Assembly: GCA_025769875.1 (NCBI GenBank)
Contig: JAGFNK010000017.1
Location: 186,001 to 250,000, forward strand
Direction: 5' to 3'
Source of the DNA: Russula earlei
Lineage: Eukaryota > Basidiomycota > Agaricomycetes > Russulales > Russulaceae
Length of the DNA: 64,000 bases
Shown here in pieces: positions 48,923-60,560 of this stretch (within the stretch, counting starts at the first letter, position 1; each line of letters begins with the position of its first letter). Made by a program: the position numbers and the translations under genes. A model generated the notes under the pieces. That model did not search any database and was not told the origin of the DNA. It was given only the letters and a program-made list of their open reading frames with translations.

Positions 48923-51388
48923 CTACAGCGGCAGTCCGCACACCTCGCAGTCGTTTCCACCGTGCGGGTTTTCGAAGGTACAATGTGGGCACACTCGTCC
49001 GCCCGCAGACCCACTGGCGGTATCACGGACAGGCGAGGCAACATTGTCGAACAATTCGGGCGGGATGTCGTCATCCAGGATACGAGATGTCGGCCCGTCA
49101 GGTGCGGGCTGAGTCGGTCGTGGAGGAGCTGTGCGGGGGGAAAAGAAAAGTACACGGTGAGCAAACACCGTTGGAACGGCGCGAAGGATGACGTAGGGGG
49201 AGGGGGGAGAGGTGGTAGAGTTTGGGACGACGTACGGGCACTCTCGCGCGTAAACGTGGTGAGGGTCTGCCAGCTCTCCGTCTCCAATAATGAGTCGAGC
49301 ACGGTTGGATCTTCTTCGATGTTCGGTGCAGTAGCGACGCGAATGAGCACTTTGGCGTCGTGCTAGAGTAACGATGTGTGAGGACATTGCGAAGACAGAG
49401 AGAATGTGTGTGTGTATCGGTAGTCGGTTAAGCGCGGTGTGTGTGTGTGGGGGGGGGGGAGGTTGGGAGGAGAGACGTACCTCGGAGAAAAGCCCGCAGG
49501 TACCGAGAAAGGCGACAAGGTGCCAATCACGGAGCCAATTTGCAAGCTCGAGACGGCTATGGCGGTCGTCGTCGTCGACGCCTCCTCGGCTTCGGCTTGG
49601 GCCTCGCTGGCTAGGTTGCACGTCCAGTGCGCCGAGTTCGTTGAGCGAACGCATCACCTGCTCAATGGACTGTTCTTCGAGCCCAGGGCGATTCTCGATC
49701 GCAAAGTTATGTGAACGCAAGACGGGCGACGGGTTTTGCGGAAAGCCGTGCGTGACCTGTTGGATTTCACATTCATTAGGAAAGGAACGAAAAAAAAAAG
49801 GGCGGGATGGAGGACGCACATTGACGAGCAGGTATTCCACCGGAAATGCAGGCTTGGCGCTCTTCTTGACTTCAATGCCGTACTCATTGCGGTAACGAAA
49901 GAAGACGTCGGGCACGTATCGCGCCGTGCCGCCGTCATCGCCACGGCTCTCCTCCTTGACGCGCATCACACCCGGATCAATGCTAGCTTCGATCATGTCC
50001 GCCTGCAGCATCCCAACGGCCTGTTCCGACACCTGATACGCCGCGATATCCACCGCGCCGTCCTCAGTCCCAGTCAGCACGGCAGTCACAAGACGCGAAG
50101 CAAATTTCCCAGAGGGCGAGCTGCACGAAGGAGTGGGCTGTTGCGCCTGTAGATGGGCGGCAAAGAGGACCTCGAGGGAGGAGAGAAAAAACGAGCCAGG
50201 GTGCCGCTTGTATATGTTCTTCGTGCGATCTTCCGCCGTCGGATCGAGGTCCGTGAAGATGTAGCCCACGATTGTGAGCGGAGTAGAGGCAGCGGCGGCT
50301 AGCGTCCGCACCCGAGAATCGTCTGTCCAAGGCAATTCAAGCGAGAGCCCATCGAGCTCGCCTTCTTGTGGCGGTTCGTGGATGGCCTCGACGACAGCCT
50401 TTACCCCCATGGGCACCTTGTCATATGGCTCGTATCGTCCAATGAGCCAGCCGAAGCGCTGCAAGCCCGTGGAACGCCATGCTTTTAAGAAGCCATCGAT
50501 GATTTCCGTTGAAGCAATCTCGAGGTGATCCACCATGCGGAAAGACTGACTTTGGAGCGTGATGGCAGAGGGCTGGCACGCCGTACATATTCCTGCAGGC
50601 CAATTCGCGTGACCGCCAGTTGGACAGGGCACCTTGATGCGATAATCTGGCTCCACCAATGGCGGTAATGCGGCTGCGGCTGCGGAAGGAAGACTTTCGG
50701 TGTGAGTTGGCGGAGGAAGGCATGATAGGAAAGGTGTTTTATATTATGATCTTGGTGGTACTTCCGGTCATACGGCTCCAGCGGCATGCAATAATCGCAC
50801 ATGGCATTAGCCCCGTGCTTGCAGAAATTGGCGTCTCTACTTCTTGAGATCTTCCCATCCTTTGTCCGCCAGTATTGATCGATGGCATCTTCTTTGACAT
50901 TCTCCCAAGGCCGGTTTGGCGACGAGGTGGAGACTCCCGACGTGAAAGGCTTTTCTGGCGCCCGGTCTTGGGAAGTACCGGATGTCGACCGCTGAGAATA
51001 CGAAACAAAAACGAGTTCGCCATGTCTGAGTAACTTTATAAGAAAGAAAGATGGCGAGGAACAATTCAATCACGCACCGGATTCCTAAAGATTTCAGATT
51101 GCGGCCCCTCAAGGTGGACACAAGAGTCTCGTTCCCTCTTGGTTGATTGGATATCGCAAGGGTCGCAGGATCTGCATTCTCTGTTGTTTCTAATATCTGA
51201 TGGGAAGAGCTTGGGCTCCAAGTGCGCATAGGGGGCAAGCAGACGGTCGCACCTTTGTGACCAACTCGGATATGTCAGAGGTAGGCTGAAACTCGAAGCG
51301 GAAATTGCCGTCCTTTGATCTGATCCTTACGAGCTGAGGGTGTATGAGAACCGTAGGAGTTGTCGCGAAGATGAAGTGTGCTCACCAT
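48923..51388 (-). CDS. NPL4: NPL4, Cdc48/p97 ubiquitin cofactor
   Basis: Partner of Ufd1 that brings ubiquitylated substrates to the Cdc48 unfoldase (ERAD, chromatin). The first coding exon is only the ATG at 51386-51388. A 52 nt intron (51334-51385) precedes LVRIRSKDGNFRFEF, the ubiquitin-like domain, which continues ILETTENADPATLAI after another intron. The zinc-finger region has FCKHGANAMCDYCMPLEPYD and CPTGGHANWPAGICTACQP. The MPN-like domain has LQRFGWLIGRYEPYD and TIVGYIFTDLDP. The C-terminal domain includes WLRDWHLVAFLGTCGLFSE, then AKVLIRVATAPNIEE. The last exon encodes a Pro-rich linker and an NZF finger, CPHCTFENPHGGNDCEVCGL, ending at 48923. The metazoan-like NZF is absent from budding-yeast Npl4. 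All junctions agree in frame. Confidence 0.95.
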
Positions 51389-51977
51389 GATGGAGGTCGA
51401 GATTATCTCGGGTCACTTAATGCTCGCACAAGAGGACGCGTCATGGCACGTGCTGCGGTGCTGTGCTCGACACGCCCGCGCCCACGCCCCACACCCACAC
51501 CCACACCACCCCACGCCCGCAGGCAATCGCAGTCGGGTAGCTCTGTAATACTCATCTTCTTTGGAAACGCACTCCAGAGCGTAGCCATACCGTAAGCGAA
51601 GCAGGACGACAACACATGGACCGTTCAAATAACGAGCTCAGGATCCGCTGTATCATATCAAATTGATTATAAATAAACGCGCGTGGCAAAGATAAGTCAC
51701 CACGTTTAATTGGCTTGCCTTTTTCAACGCTGTCGCCATCTTGTGTCGCAATTGCGAATAGGATGGTCCCCAGCCTCGTCATGGCTTACTTCGTGCTCGC
51801 TGACAAGCCTCATCCCTTAACCCGACAGACCCTGATTAGCCCCGATAATATAGGCTTTTCAAAGCCCTTTACTATGCTCATTCAGACGACCGAGCCTGAC
51901 TCCCCCAGCCTCCCCACTCTTCTCCGCTCTACTGGTCTCTTTTGGATCTCTGGGAAATCCTTGCTTCCTCTCTGCAC
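51389..51977. other. Divergent intergenic region NPL4/bZIP
   Basis: About 590 bp. It contains a C-rich (CCCACAC)-type tract at about 51476-51515 and a TATA-like TATAAATAAA near 51668. Plus-strand frames starting at 51715 lack family features, so I treat this as promoter or 5' untranslated sequence of the bZIP gene, whose true start could be further upstream. Confidence 0.4.
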
Positions 51978-53166
51978 ATGGATAAAGATTCACACAAGTT
52001 ATCTCAGCATTCAAGGGCAAGTGGTCGTGGAGGGAGGCACAATACCGCCCAGTCTGTCACCATGCCACCTGTTCAAGCAAACGCGACTACTTCTGGCTCC
52101 AACCCAGTGCGTCGACTTTTCCTTGATGACCACCCATTCCCTAAGGTCTATAGGCCACTGGACAGGCTCCAGAATGGCACCCACCTCCGCTTCCCCAGGG
52201 GCCTGGAAACATTGAGGAAGTGGCACGTGCTCTACGCACAATACAGGAAGCCTATCCCTTCCTCGTTCAGTCTGTGACCTACCATCAACACCAGCAAGGC
52301 CCCCCTAGAGACTCCAATCAATTTCCCTCTCCTGGCCCTTCACAGCTATCATCGGAGCTATCTTGGCCGCAAAGTCTGCCGTCCTCATCTCATGGAGTGA
52401 CCGTGCCCCAGTACATCCCGGATTTTGGGTCACTCTTTCCCCCGGAGAGCATCAACTCTCCTGCGAGCTGCTCCCTATCCCTCCTCACAGTTATTTACAC
52501 CAATTACCACTGCTCCCGGAGAATCAAGTTTTCAAATACTTACATCGGCGCAAACTGAGGAAAATGCGCAGGCTGATGCCCAAGCAAATGCCGAGGAAAA
52601 GCGCCGACGGAATACCGCCGCGTCGGGTACGTAGTGGACAAGTAGCCCCTCTGGAGATCACAACTAAGCCGTCTGTTCCCATAGCACGGTTCCGGGTCAA
52701 GAAAAAGGTTAAAACATTCAATCTTGAACGGACGGTATCAGATCTTACAGGTCGTGTGGATGATTTAGAGCAGGAAGCAGCAGATCTAAGAAGAGAGAAC
52801 GTATGGCTAAAAGAGATCGTCATGTTGAAGAGCGGTAGAGGTATTGGAGGTGACGCAGGACCATCACGACGCCCAGGCTCACAGGATTCCGAGAAGGATG
52901 GAGATGAGGGCAGCGAGGATGGGAGTGGAAAGGGTAGGGTAAAGTTAAAAAGTCCGACACATGAGAAGAAGAGAGAATGCCATTTTGCGTCATTCCCATT
53001 CGAATACTATTCGTCACCGGGCCGGGCCGGTGCAAACACTCTTTATGTCTTTTGGACGTCCTCCCTCTATCTCGACAGGATTTCAAGTCACACCACCGAA
53101 CAGAGGCGCATTCCCTCTAGACCACTATGGTTTGTGTCCATCTCAAGACGTAGCTGCTCGGTTTGA
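51978..53166 (+). CDS. bZIP transcription factor (Met4-like)
   Basis: DNA-binding regulator with a clear basic leucine zipper. The basic region KRRRNTAAS joins ARFRVKKK across an intron at about 52628-52684, followed by the zipper LERTVSDLTGRVDDLEQEAADL and RRENVWLKEIVML. This type (NTAASARFRVKKK) matches fungal Met4/Zip-like factors for sulfur or nitrogen control, so that role is inferred. The upstream part is Ser/Pro/Gln-rich (QFPSPGPSQLSSELSWPQSL), a likely activation domain, with an intron at about 52147-52200. Start (ATG 51978) is a best guess. A +1 frame change around 52490-52560 is needed to reach the basic region (TEENAQADAQANAEEKRRRN). The in-frame stop at 53166 would overlap COX19, so the real end is probably earlier, at an unrecognised 3' splice. 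Confidence 0.65.
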
Positions 53167-53431
53167 ATCCCGCCCCCTTAGGAGAATGCAAAGCGTTCAT
53201 GACTCAGTATCTAGAATGCCTGAAAAAAAATGCGAGTACCTCCTCTGAATGTCGGCACTTGAATAGGGACTACTTGAACTGCAGAATGCAGAAGTATGCC
53301 GCCATTCACGCACAGCTGGGTGACCGCTGACATGTCGATACAGTGGTCTCATGGAGAAAGACGAATGGAAAAACCTAGGGCTGGCTAATCTCCCAGTCGA
53401 TGAGACGGGTAGGAGTGAGGTGAAAACATAA
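53045..53431 (+). CDS. COX19: COX19, twin CX9C copper/IMS assembly factor
   Basis: Small intermembrane-space protein for cytochrome c oxidase assembly and copper handling, imported by Mia40. Three exons are joined by introns at about 53129-53180 and 53293-53342. Exon 1 encodes MSFGRPPSISTGFQ and PPNRGAFPLDHY, the family start. Exon 2 holds the twin CX9C pair: CKAFMTQYLEC and CRHLNRDYLNC, with the segment LKKNASTSSE between. Exon 3 gives GLMEKDEWKNLGL, also family-typical, and ends at 53431. It has about 95 residues, the usual size. Its start lies inside the apparent 3' end of the preceding bZIP frame, in a different phase. Confidence 0.95.
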
Positions 53432-53611
53432 TACAGCATAACTCTTCGCTATTCACTCTCCTCTTTGAATATCCTACTGTCAAGAACGTACGATACAGTT
53501 GCGTGTTCTTGGGCGATTCGCGTCGTGGTGGTTGAAACGCAAAGCACGCCAATGAACCGTGGATCACGCGACGTCTGGTTCAAATGAATCACTCTGAGCG
53601 AACTCGAGGAT

Positions 53612-54218
53612 TCATGCCTCGCGGCCTCTCCTTGCGGCTGTCAGGCACTCTTCTTCCAGTCCTTTCACCCATATAACTTGGCACCCGGCAGCCCTCAATT
53701 TCTGAGCGCCCTCGCACTGCACAAAGTCATCCGGTTCGCCGACGCCGACGAAGCAGCGCCGAACCTTGGCCGCGATCAACGCGTCCGCGCAGGGCGCGAG
53801 GCCGGAGGCGCGCACGGAGCAGGGCTCGAGTGTGGTGTAGACGTCGGTGTGCGCCAGCACGTCATCGATGGCCGACTCGATATTCGGCCGGTTTTCGGCG
53901 GCCCTCGGGAACATCTCGGAGAGCCGCGCGGGAAATAGGCCGCGCGCCTTGGCGAGCGCGTTGGCTTCAGCGTGCGTGTTTCCGGGAAGTTCGCGCGAGT
54001 ACCCTGTGGCGAGGACGACAGGCGGGTCGGAGATCGAAGGATGGCGTGCGACCAGGAGGCAACCCACGCAAAAGGCCGTGGGCGTCGGCACGCACTTCGC
54101 CGCCTCTGAGAGCGCCACGCGCAAGTAGTGGATATGCTGCTCGTCGTCTAGCGAAAAGGAAGCGTTGAGAGGATTGGAACAGTGAGACTGAGTAGGCTTC
54201 ACACAGACCGATGTCCAT
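53612..54218 (-). CDS. RibD/Rib2-type pyrimidine deaminase (CDA fold)
   Basis: Zinc-dependent deaminase related to the RibD/Rib2 deaminase domain that acts in riboflavin synthesis (a DRAP-deaminase role is inferred). The first exon is 10 nt (54209-54218, MDI plus one base). The main exon starts DDEQHIHYLRVALSEA after an intron of about 59 nt. Zinc motifs are HAEANAL (His ligand and catalytic Glu) and EPCSVRASGLAPCADAL (Cys pair). The C-terminus is QVIWVKGLEEECLTAARRGREA at 53612. It has about 200 residues and is a stand-alone domain without a reductase or pseudouridine-synthase partner. The longer open frame starting at 54430 is not used because it reads through the intron. Divergent from the Rieske gene with 136 bp between starts. 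Confidence 0.8.
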
Positions 54219-54354
54219 GAGATGTGCAACGTCGTCCGTGGCGCGGCGGGAGCAACCGGGCGGGCATGTGACAATGCGTGACAATGTGCGTGACATTTCA
54301 AGGCAATCCACCCGTCGCTGTCGCTGCCGTCGTTCAGTACTCCGATCCTATCGA
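54219..54354. promoter_or_regulatory. Divergent promoter deaminase/Rieske protein
   Basis: 136 bp between starts, with a repeated GTGACAATG / GTGACAATGTGCGTGACA sequence (about 54268-54296). Must hold both core promoters. Confidence 0.4.
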
Positions 54355-55525
54355 ATGGCTGCCCTACAGGTAGCCAAAAAATATGCAACCCTCCCGCCAA
54401 CCGTACGCACGCTGGCGTCGGGCGTGCCAAGCGCTCCCTCTCTCAATTTATCCGCACGAACTCTTGATGCGCACCATCAAGGCCACGCTGGCCGCTCTGA
54501 CGTTCCCCCCAAGTGGACTGGCGGGTATCAGCTCTCCTCGAACGGTCTGATCAACAAGTCCTTCACGACGGGTACGCACGTCCTCTCCCTCCTTGCCCCC
54601 CCCCCCCTCCCCCCTCTTCATCACTTTCGCGTCTCGACCGAAAACCGAAAACCGAAAAAATCAACCCAGTCCCGGCCTCAGGCGCCTTCCACCAGCGCAC
54701 GATGCACACGTCGGCGCCGCGCCGCGACGCGCCCGAGGTGCCCGACCTGAGCGCGTACCAGGCCTCCTCGCCCGCCGCGAACCGCGCGCTGTCGTACTTC
54801 ATGATCGGCTCCCTCGGCGTGCTCTCCGCCTCGGTGGCCAAGTCGACGGTGACGGAGTTCCTGGGGTCGATGTCCGCGTCGGCGGACGTGCTCGCGCTGG
54901 CCAAGGTCGAGGTCGAGCTGGCGAGCATCCCCGAGGGCAAGAACGCGGTCATCAAGTGGCGCGGCAAGCCCGTCTTCATACGCCACCGCACGCAGGCCGA
55001 GGTCGACGAGGCGCGCCAGGTCGACTGGAAGTCCCTGCGCGACCCGCAGGCGGACGAGAGCCGCGCCAAGAAGCCCGAGTGGCTCGTCATGCTCGGCGTG
55101 TGCACCCACTTGGGTTGCGTGCCCATCGGCGAGTCGGGCGATTTCGGAGGATGGTGCGCTCGAACCCCCCCCCTCCCCCCCCCCCCCCTTTTTTTTTTTT
55201 TTGTTCTCACTTTGTGCGTGTCCATCTCACCAACTCTTTTTTTTTTTTTTGCTCGCCGTTCCCGGCGCTGCAGGTTCTGCCCGTGCCACGGTTCTCATTA
55301 CGATATCTTGTGCGTGCCGAATAACCACTTTTGGAACCGAAATCTCCTTGACTGACACACCGACCCTTCTCACCAGCTGGACGTATCCGCAAGGGTCCCG
55401 CACCCGTGAGTTTCGCCTGTTCCGTCATTTTGCACCTGTTTTTCATTCTCATGTCTCCCCAGCTCAACCTCGAAGTTCCTGTGCACGATTTCAACGAGGC
55501 AGAAGGCAAGCTTATCATTGGCTAG
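54355..55525 (+). CDS. RIP1: Rieske iron-sulfur protein of the cytochrome bc1 complex
   Basis: Catalytic 2Fe-2S subunit of respiratory complex III in the mitochondrial inner membrane. It starts at 54355 (MAALQVAKKYATLPP) with an Arg/Ser-rich mitochondrial presequence. After an intron with C- and CT-rich tracts (about 54572-54669) comes MHTSAPRRDAPEVPDLSAYQ. The membrane anchor is LSYFMIGSLGVLSASVAKS, then the flexible hinge. Cluster ligands are CTHLGC and CPCHGSHYD on separate exons; the intron between them (about 55155-55272) has C- and T-runs. A roughly 28 nt exon codes SGRIRKGPAP, and the last exon codes LNLEVPVHDFNEAEGKLIIG, end 55525. At 55308-55309 (ATCTT before GTGCGT) one T too many breaks the frame into SGRI. 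Exon 2 is strongly GC-biased at third positions. Confidence 0.95.
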
Positions 55526-56001
55526 GTGTACTCTGTCCTGTCAGACTTTCCCATTCCGAGTAGTAACAATACTCTGCGTATTTGACACTCTCAAATCATT
55601 CATAGAGCATTCACATTACATTCACGAGGAATCTGCTTGGTCGACTTTTTAAACATTAGGTACAAGAGTGATCGGAAATGCCTTCAGGGTTGCATTGCGT
55701 GAAACCACCAACATAAGTGACATGGGATGTGTGAAGTAGAGCTGATACAAAACAAAACAAAACAGTGTTCGAGAGCGGGGCGTTGCTTACAGTAACATTG
55801 ATGATGAGAGCGGGACTATTAATTGCCAGCAGCCACAATAAGGTATGAGGCGGAGAGGGGTAACGAGAAAGGAGCCATGAAATCTGAGAAACCGAATCCC
55901 AACGGTGCCACTAGACGGAGGAGGTTGAATATTTTCGTCGCGGGCGAGAGCCGAAGTATAGTGCCAGCACTGTCATGACCCTGTGAAATATCAATCCCTG
56001 C
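55526..56001. other. Convergent intergenic region, about 475 bp
   Basis: Lies between Rieske and SRPK stops. It has an (AACAA)n-type run near 55750-55765. No coding frame or RNA gene seen. Confidence 0.5.
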
Positions 56002-57846
<1,845 letters not shown>

Positions 57847-57986
57847 TGAGGGGGTGGGAAGGAGGAAGTGGAGACACGATTACAGAGAGGTTTAGGTGAG
57901 GCTGAAGAGATAAGAAAGCAACCGGTCATGTGATGTCATCTAACCCAACGCACGCTTATCATCACATCCATCCTGTCCCTCATCTC
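57847..57986. promoter_or_regulatory. Divergent promoter SRPK/FRAY-like kinase
   Basis: 140 bp between the two kinase starts; contains TCATGTGATG and CATCACATCC. Shared regulation is inferred from spacing. Confidence 0.4.
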
Positions 57987-59826
57987 ATGGCCGCGGTCTC
58001 ACGCCTGTCCGACTTTCACACCGCGCCGTTTATCGGGGCCGTCAAGGACGAGTGGCAGCTCTTCAGGTCTGGGCTTCTCTCCTTCCCCGTTTGAATGCAC
58101 TCAACGTCACCCTCTCCAGTGATCGCTCTGAGGATTATACGCTCGGTCCCCCAATCGGCTTTGGGTCCTCTTCTATCGTGTACCATGCGACATACCACCC
58201 TAAAGGTTCTCAAGATACGCCTATTCCATGCGCCCTTAAGGTTCTCGACCTCGACAAACTCCCCCCCGGCTCATTGCGCCTTCTTCAGAGAGAGACTCAG
58301 CTTATGTCCCTTTCGAAGCATCCAAACGTGCTCCGTGTCCGAGGAAGTTGGATGAATGGTCATAAATTACACATCGCCCTCCGCCTTATGAACGCAGGCA
58401 GCGCAGCTGATGTCATGAACTATGCTTGGCCGGGGGGCATGGAGGAAGATGTTGTTCGTTGCATACTGAAGCAAGCCCTCGAGGGACTCAAGCAAGCTTA
58501 TTCATCTCTTTCATTTGAAACCTGCACCTCAGACCTTTCCCAATCACAGTTATCTGCACGTCAATGGCTTTATTCACCGAGACATCAAAGCAGCAAACCT
58601 CCTCATTGATGATGATGGTACTGTGCTACTTGGTGACCTTGGCGTGGCTGCACCATTGATTGAGGAGGATCACTCCTACGTCAATGAGGCCTCAAAGGCA
58701 TCTCGGGCCGTTATCTTTGACCTTGACTCCGAGCCTGCGCCACGTCGTTCCAGAGTTGGAAAGCGGCGCTCATTCGTTGGCACGGTTGGTTCGTTTCCTA
58801 GTATCACAAGACCCTTATCACACCCGACTCTGTCAGCCGTGCTGGATGGCACCAGAGCTTGTTTCCGGCATCCAATATGACTCGAGTGCCGATATTTGGT
58901 CTTTCGGCATCACAGCCCTCGAATTGGCACAGGGGCGTGCCCCACGATCACGGGAACCCTTTCGTACCCTCCTTTCTCATATGTGAGTGTAGTCGCATCA
59001 AAGTTTGACCCCCACGTCCTCAACCCCTTTCCATCAAACCAGTACCCCTCTACTCCGTCGCGATTTGAAACTTGCTGATCGCACTGTGTCTGTAGCGTAG
59101 AAGCCGCGCCACCAACGCTTGATCGTGACGGCGGCGTTCACAAGTATTCTCGTGCATTCAAGGAAACCGTGGAGAGTTGCCTCGTGAAAGATCCTTCCCT
59201 CCGGTCCACACCATTCCTCTTTCTGCGAGTCTCCTGTACACTGACAACGCATTGCGCAGGCCAACAGCTGCCCAGCTCCTCCAAACCCCCTTTTTCAGGA
59301 ACGCGAAGAAAGGCTCCCACCTCGTTGGGGCCATACTTCGTATGCACCTATTTTTATCTCTCACCTCTTGTCCTGATAGTTTGTAGGTGATCTACCCCCA
59401 TTGGCCAAGCGTCTTGAACGCCGCAAGCAACCCTCGCTCATCCAACCTGGCACGGTCGATTCGTGGGATTTTCCAACGACCCTGTTATTCCCTTCACCGA
59501 CCCCATCAGTATATTATCACTCGCGACAGACAAATCATGTCGATCGGAATAACATAAACGAAAAGGACGAGAACGAGGATGTGCACGACAAGCAAGCTGG
59601 CGCCACTCCTCTGAAGGCCACTCGTGGCTCGAGTCCGACCTCTGACTCAGAACGAGAACCCGTTCTCACGCAAGGCGGAGAGTCTACGCCGACTACGTGC
59701 GCCCTAAGTCCGAGCAAGCCGACCTCTGGACTCGGCAATGCAGCCGATGTTACTAGCCCCGCCGAGGTCGCATCAAACCCGGCAGGCAGCGTCGCCGTCT
59801 ACTTCGACCCTTCTCTCGCCAGGTGA
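57987..59826 (+). CDS. STE20-group kinase of the FRAY/OSR1-SPAK type
   Basis: Protein kinase of the STE20 group, closest by eye to FRAY/OSR1. It starts at 57987 ([17 protein letters not shown]) and after an intron has [20 protein letters not shown] (loose glycine loop), Lys in CALKVLDL, and [20 protein letters not shown]. The catalytic loop is [10 protein letters not shown]; the metal motif is DLGVAA, DLG in place of the usual DFG. A long activation segment with [20 protein letters not shown] and [16 protein letters not shown] follows, then [18 protein letters not shown]. Later exons encode [15 protein letters not shown] and a Ser/Thr-rich tail. The frame stops with TGA at 59824-59826 right after FDPSLAR; the +1 frame continues [18 protein letters not shown] to 59971. 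The true C-terminus is therefore uncertain. Confidence 0.78.
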
Positions 59827-60560
59827 AAACGCGTCTCAACCTCCCGGCCCGAGTCTATGGCGTCGCATCCGGAGATGTACGGGCCACGCGAAGGAAGCGG
59901 CGCAGGTGCGCAGCACGCTTATTAATAGCGGGCCCCACGGCGGAAAGGGGCGTAGAGAGGCCATGCCTTGACACTTCACCCGTGTCAGTGGGTTGCGACA
60001 CCTGCACCAAAATGCCGTGTTACTGCCCCTGGACAGTCTGACTAGCTCCACGACCGCTCGCGGAACGAGCCACGGATTTCCAATCAACGTGGGACCAGTA
60101 TACACATGTTCCAACCAACGTGGGACCAATATGTGTAATAACCAAATTCGGCCCTTGTCAGTGAAGCAACGGCAACGGGAAATTTTTTTACCCACAGATT
60201 TAGCGCGGGAAGTCTCAACAATTAGCCCAGCCCTCGAATCGATGTAATAATTGATAATTTATGTTCCTTTGAAAGACCCAGCTCGAAAAAAAATCGTAGC
60301 TTTGCTGTTACTATCGAAGTGAAGCGTAATGACAGGACGGCAGAGCTAGTTTGCAACGGCAATTCGTAGCGAACCACTGGTATATCCAGGATAACGATAG
60401 AAACGTCCGACATCAAAGACATGAAACGAGTAGATAGATAGATGCATATTAGCAAGGTTGTGCAGAAGCGCAATACGTCCATGATATCTACCTAGGCTAT
60501 TAGTAAGTGTAGAATGATGCGGCAATTGACAAATAAAAAAGGTGCGACCGAGAGCGCAGC
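59827..60560. other. Convergent intergenic region with direct repeat
   Basis: About 730 bp between the FRAY-like kinase and chitin deacetylase. The first 145 bp may still be coding (see the kinase entry). Apart from the direct repeat at 60079-60132, no gene or RNA is seen. Confidence 0.5.
60079..60132. repeat. Two 23-bp direct repeats
   Basis: TCCAATCAACGTGGGACCAG-TAT (60079-60101) and a near copy at 60110-60132 with two mismatches, 31 bp apart start to start. Flanking ACACAT and ATGTGT also form a small dyad. Possibly a binding-site pair or a remnant of a short tandem array. Confidence 0.8.

Noticed and set aside
53150..53175. GGTTTGAATCC sequence resembling a tRNA T-loop
   Set aside because: It lies in a COX19 intron, the flanking bases do not form a T-stem, and no acceptor or anticodon arm is found.
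53612..54430. 272-codon deaminase frame with a long N-terminal leader
   Set aside because: The leader crosses an intron; a 10 nt exon plus the main exon gives a standard deaminase start.
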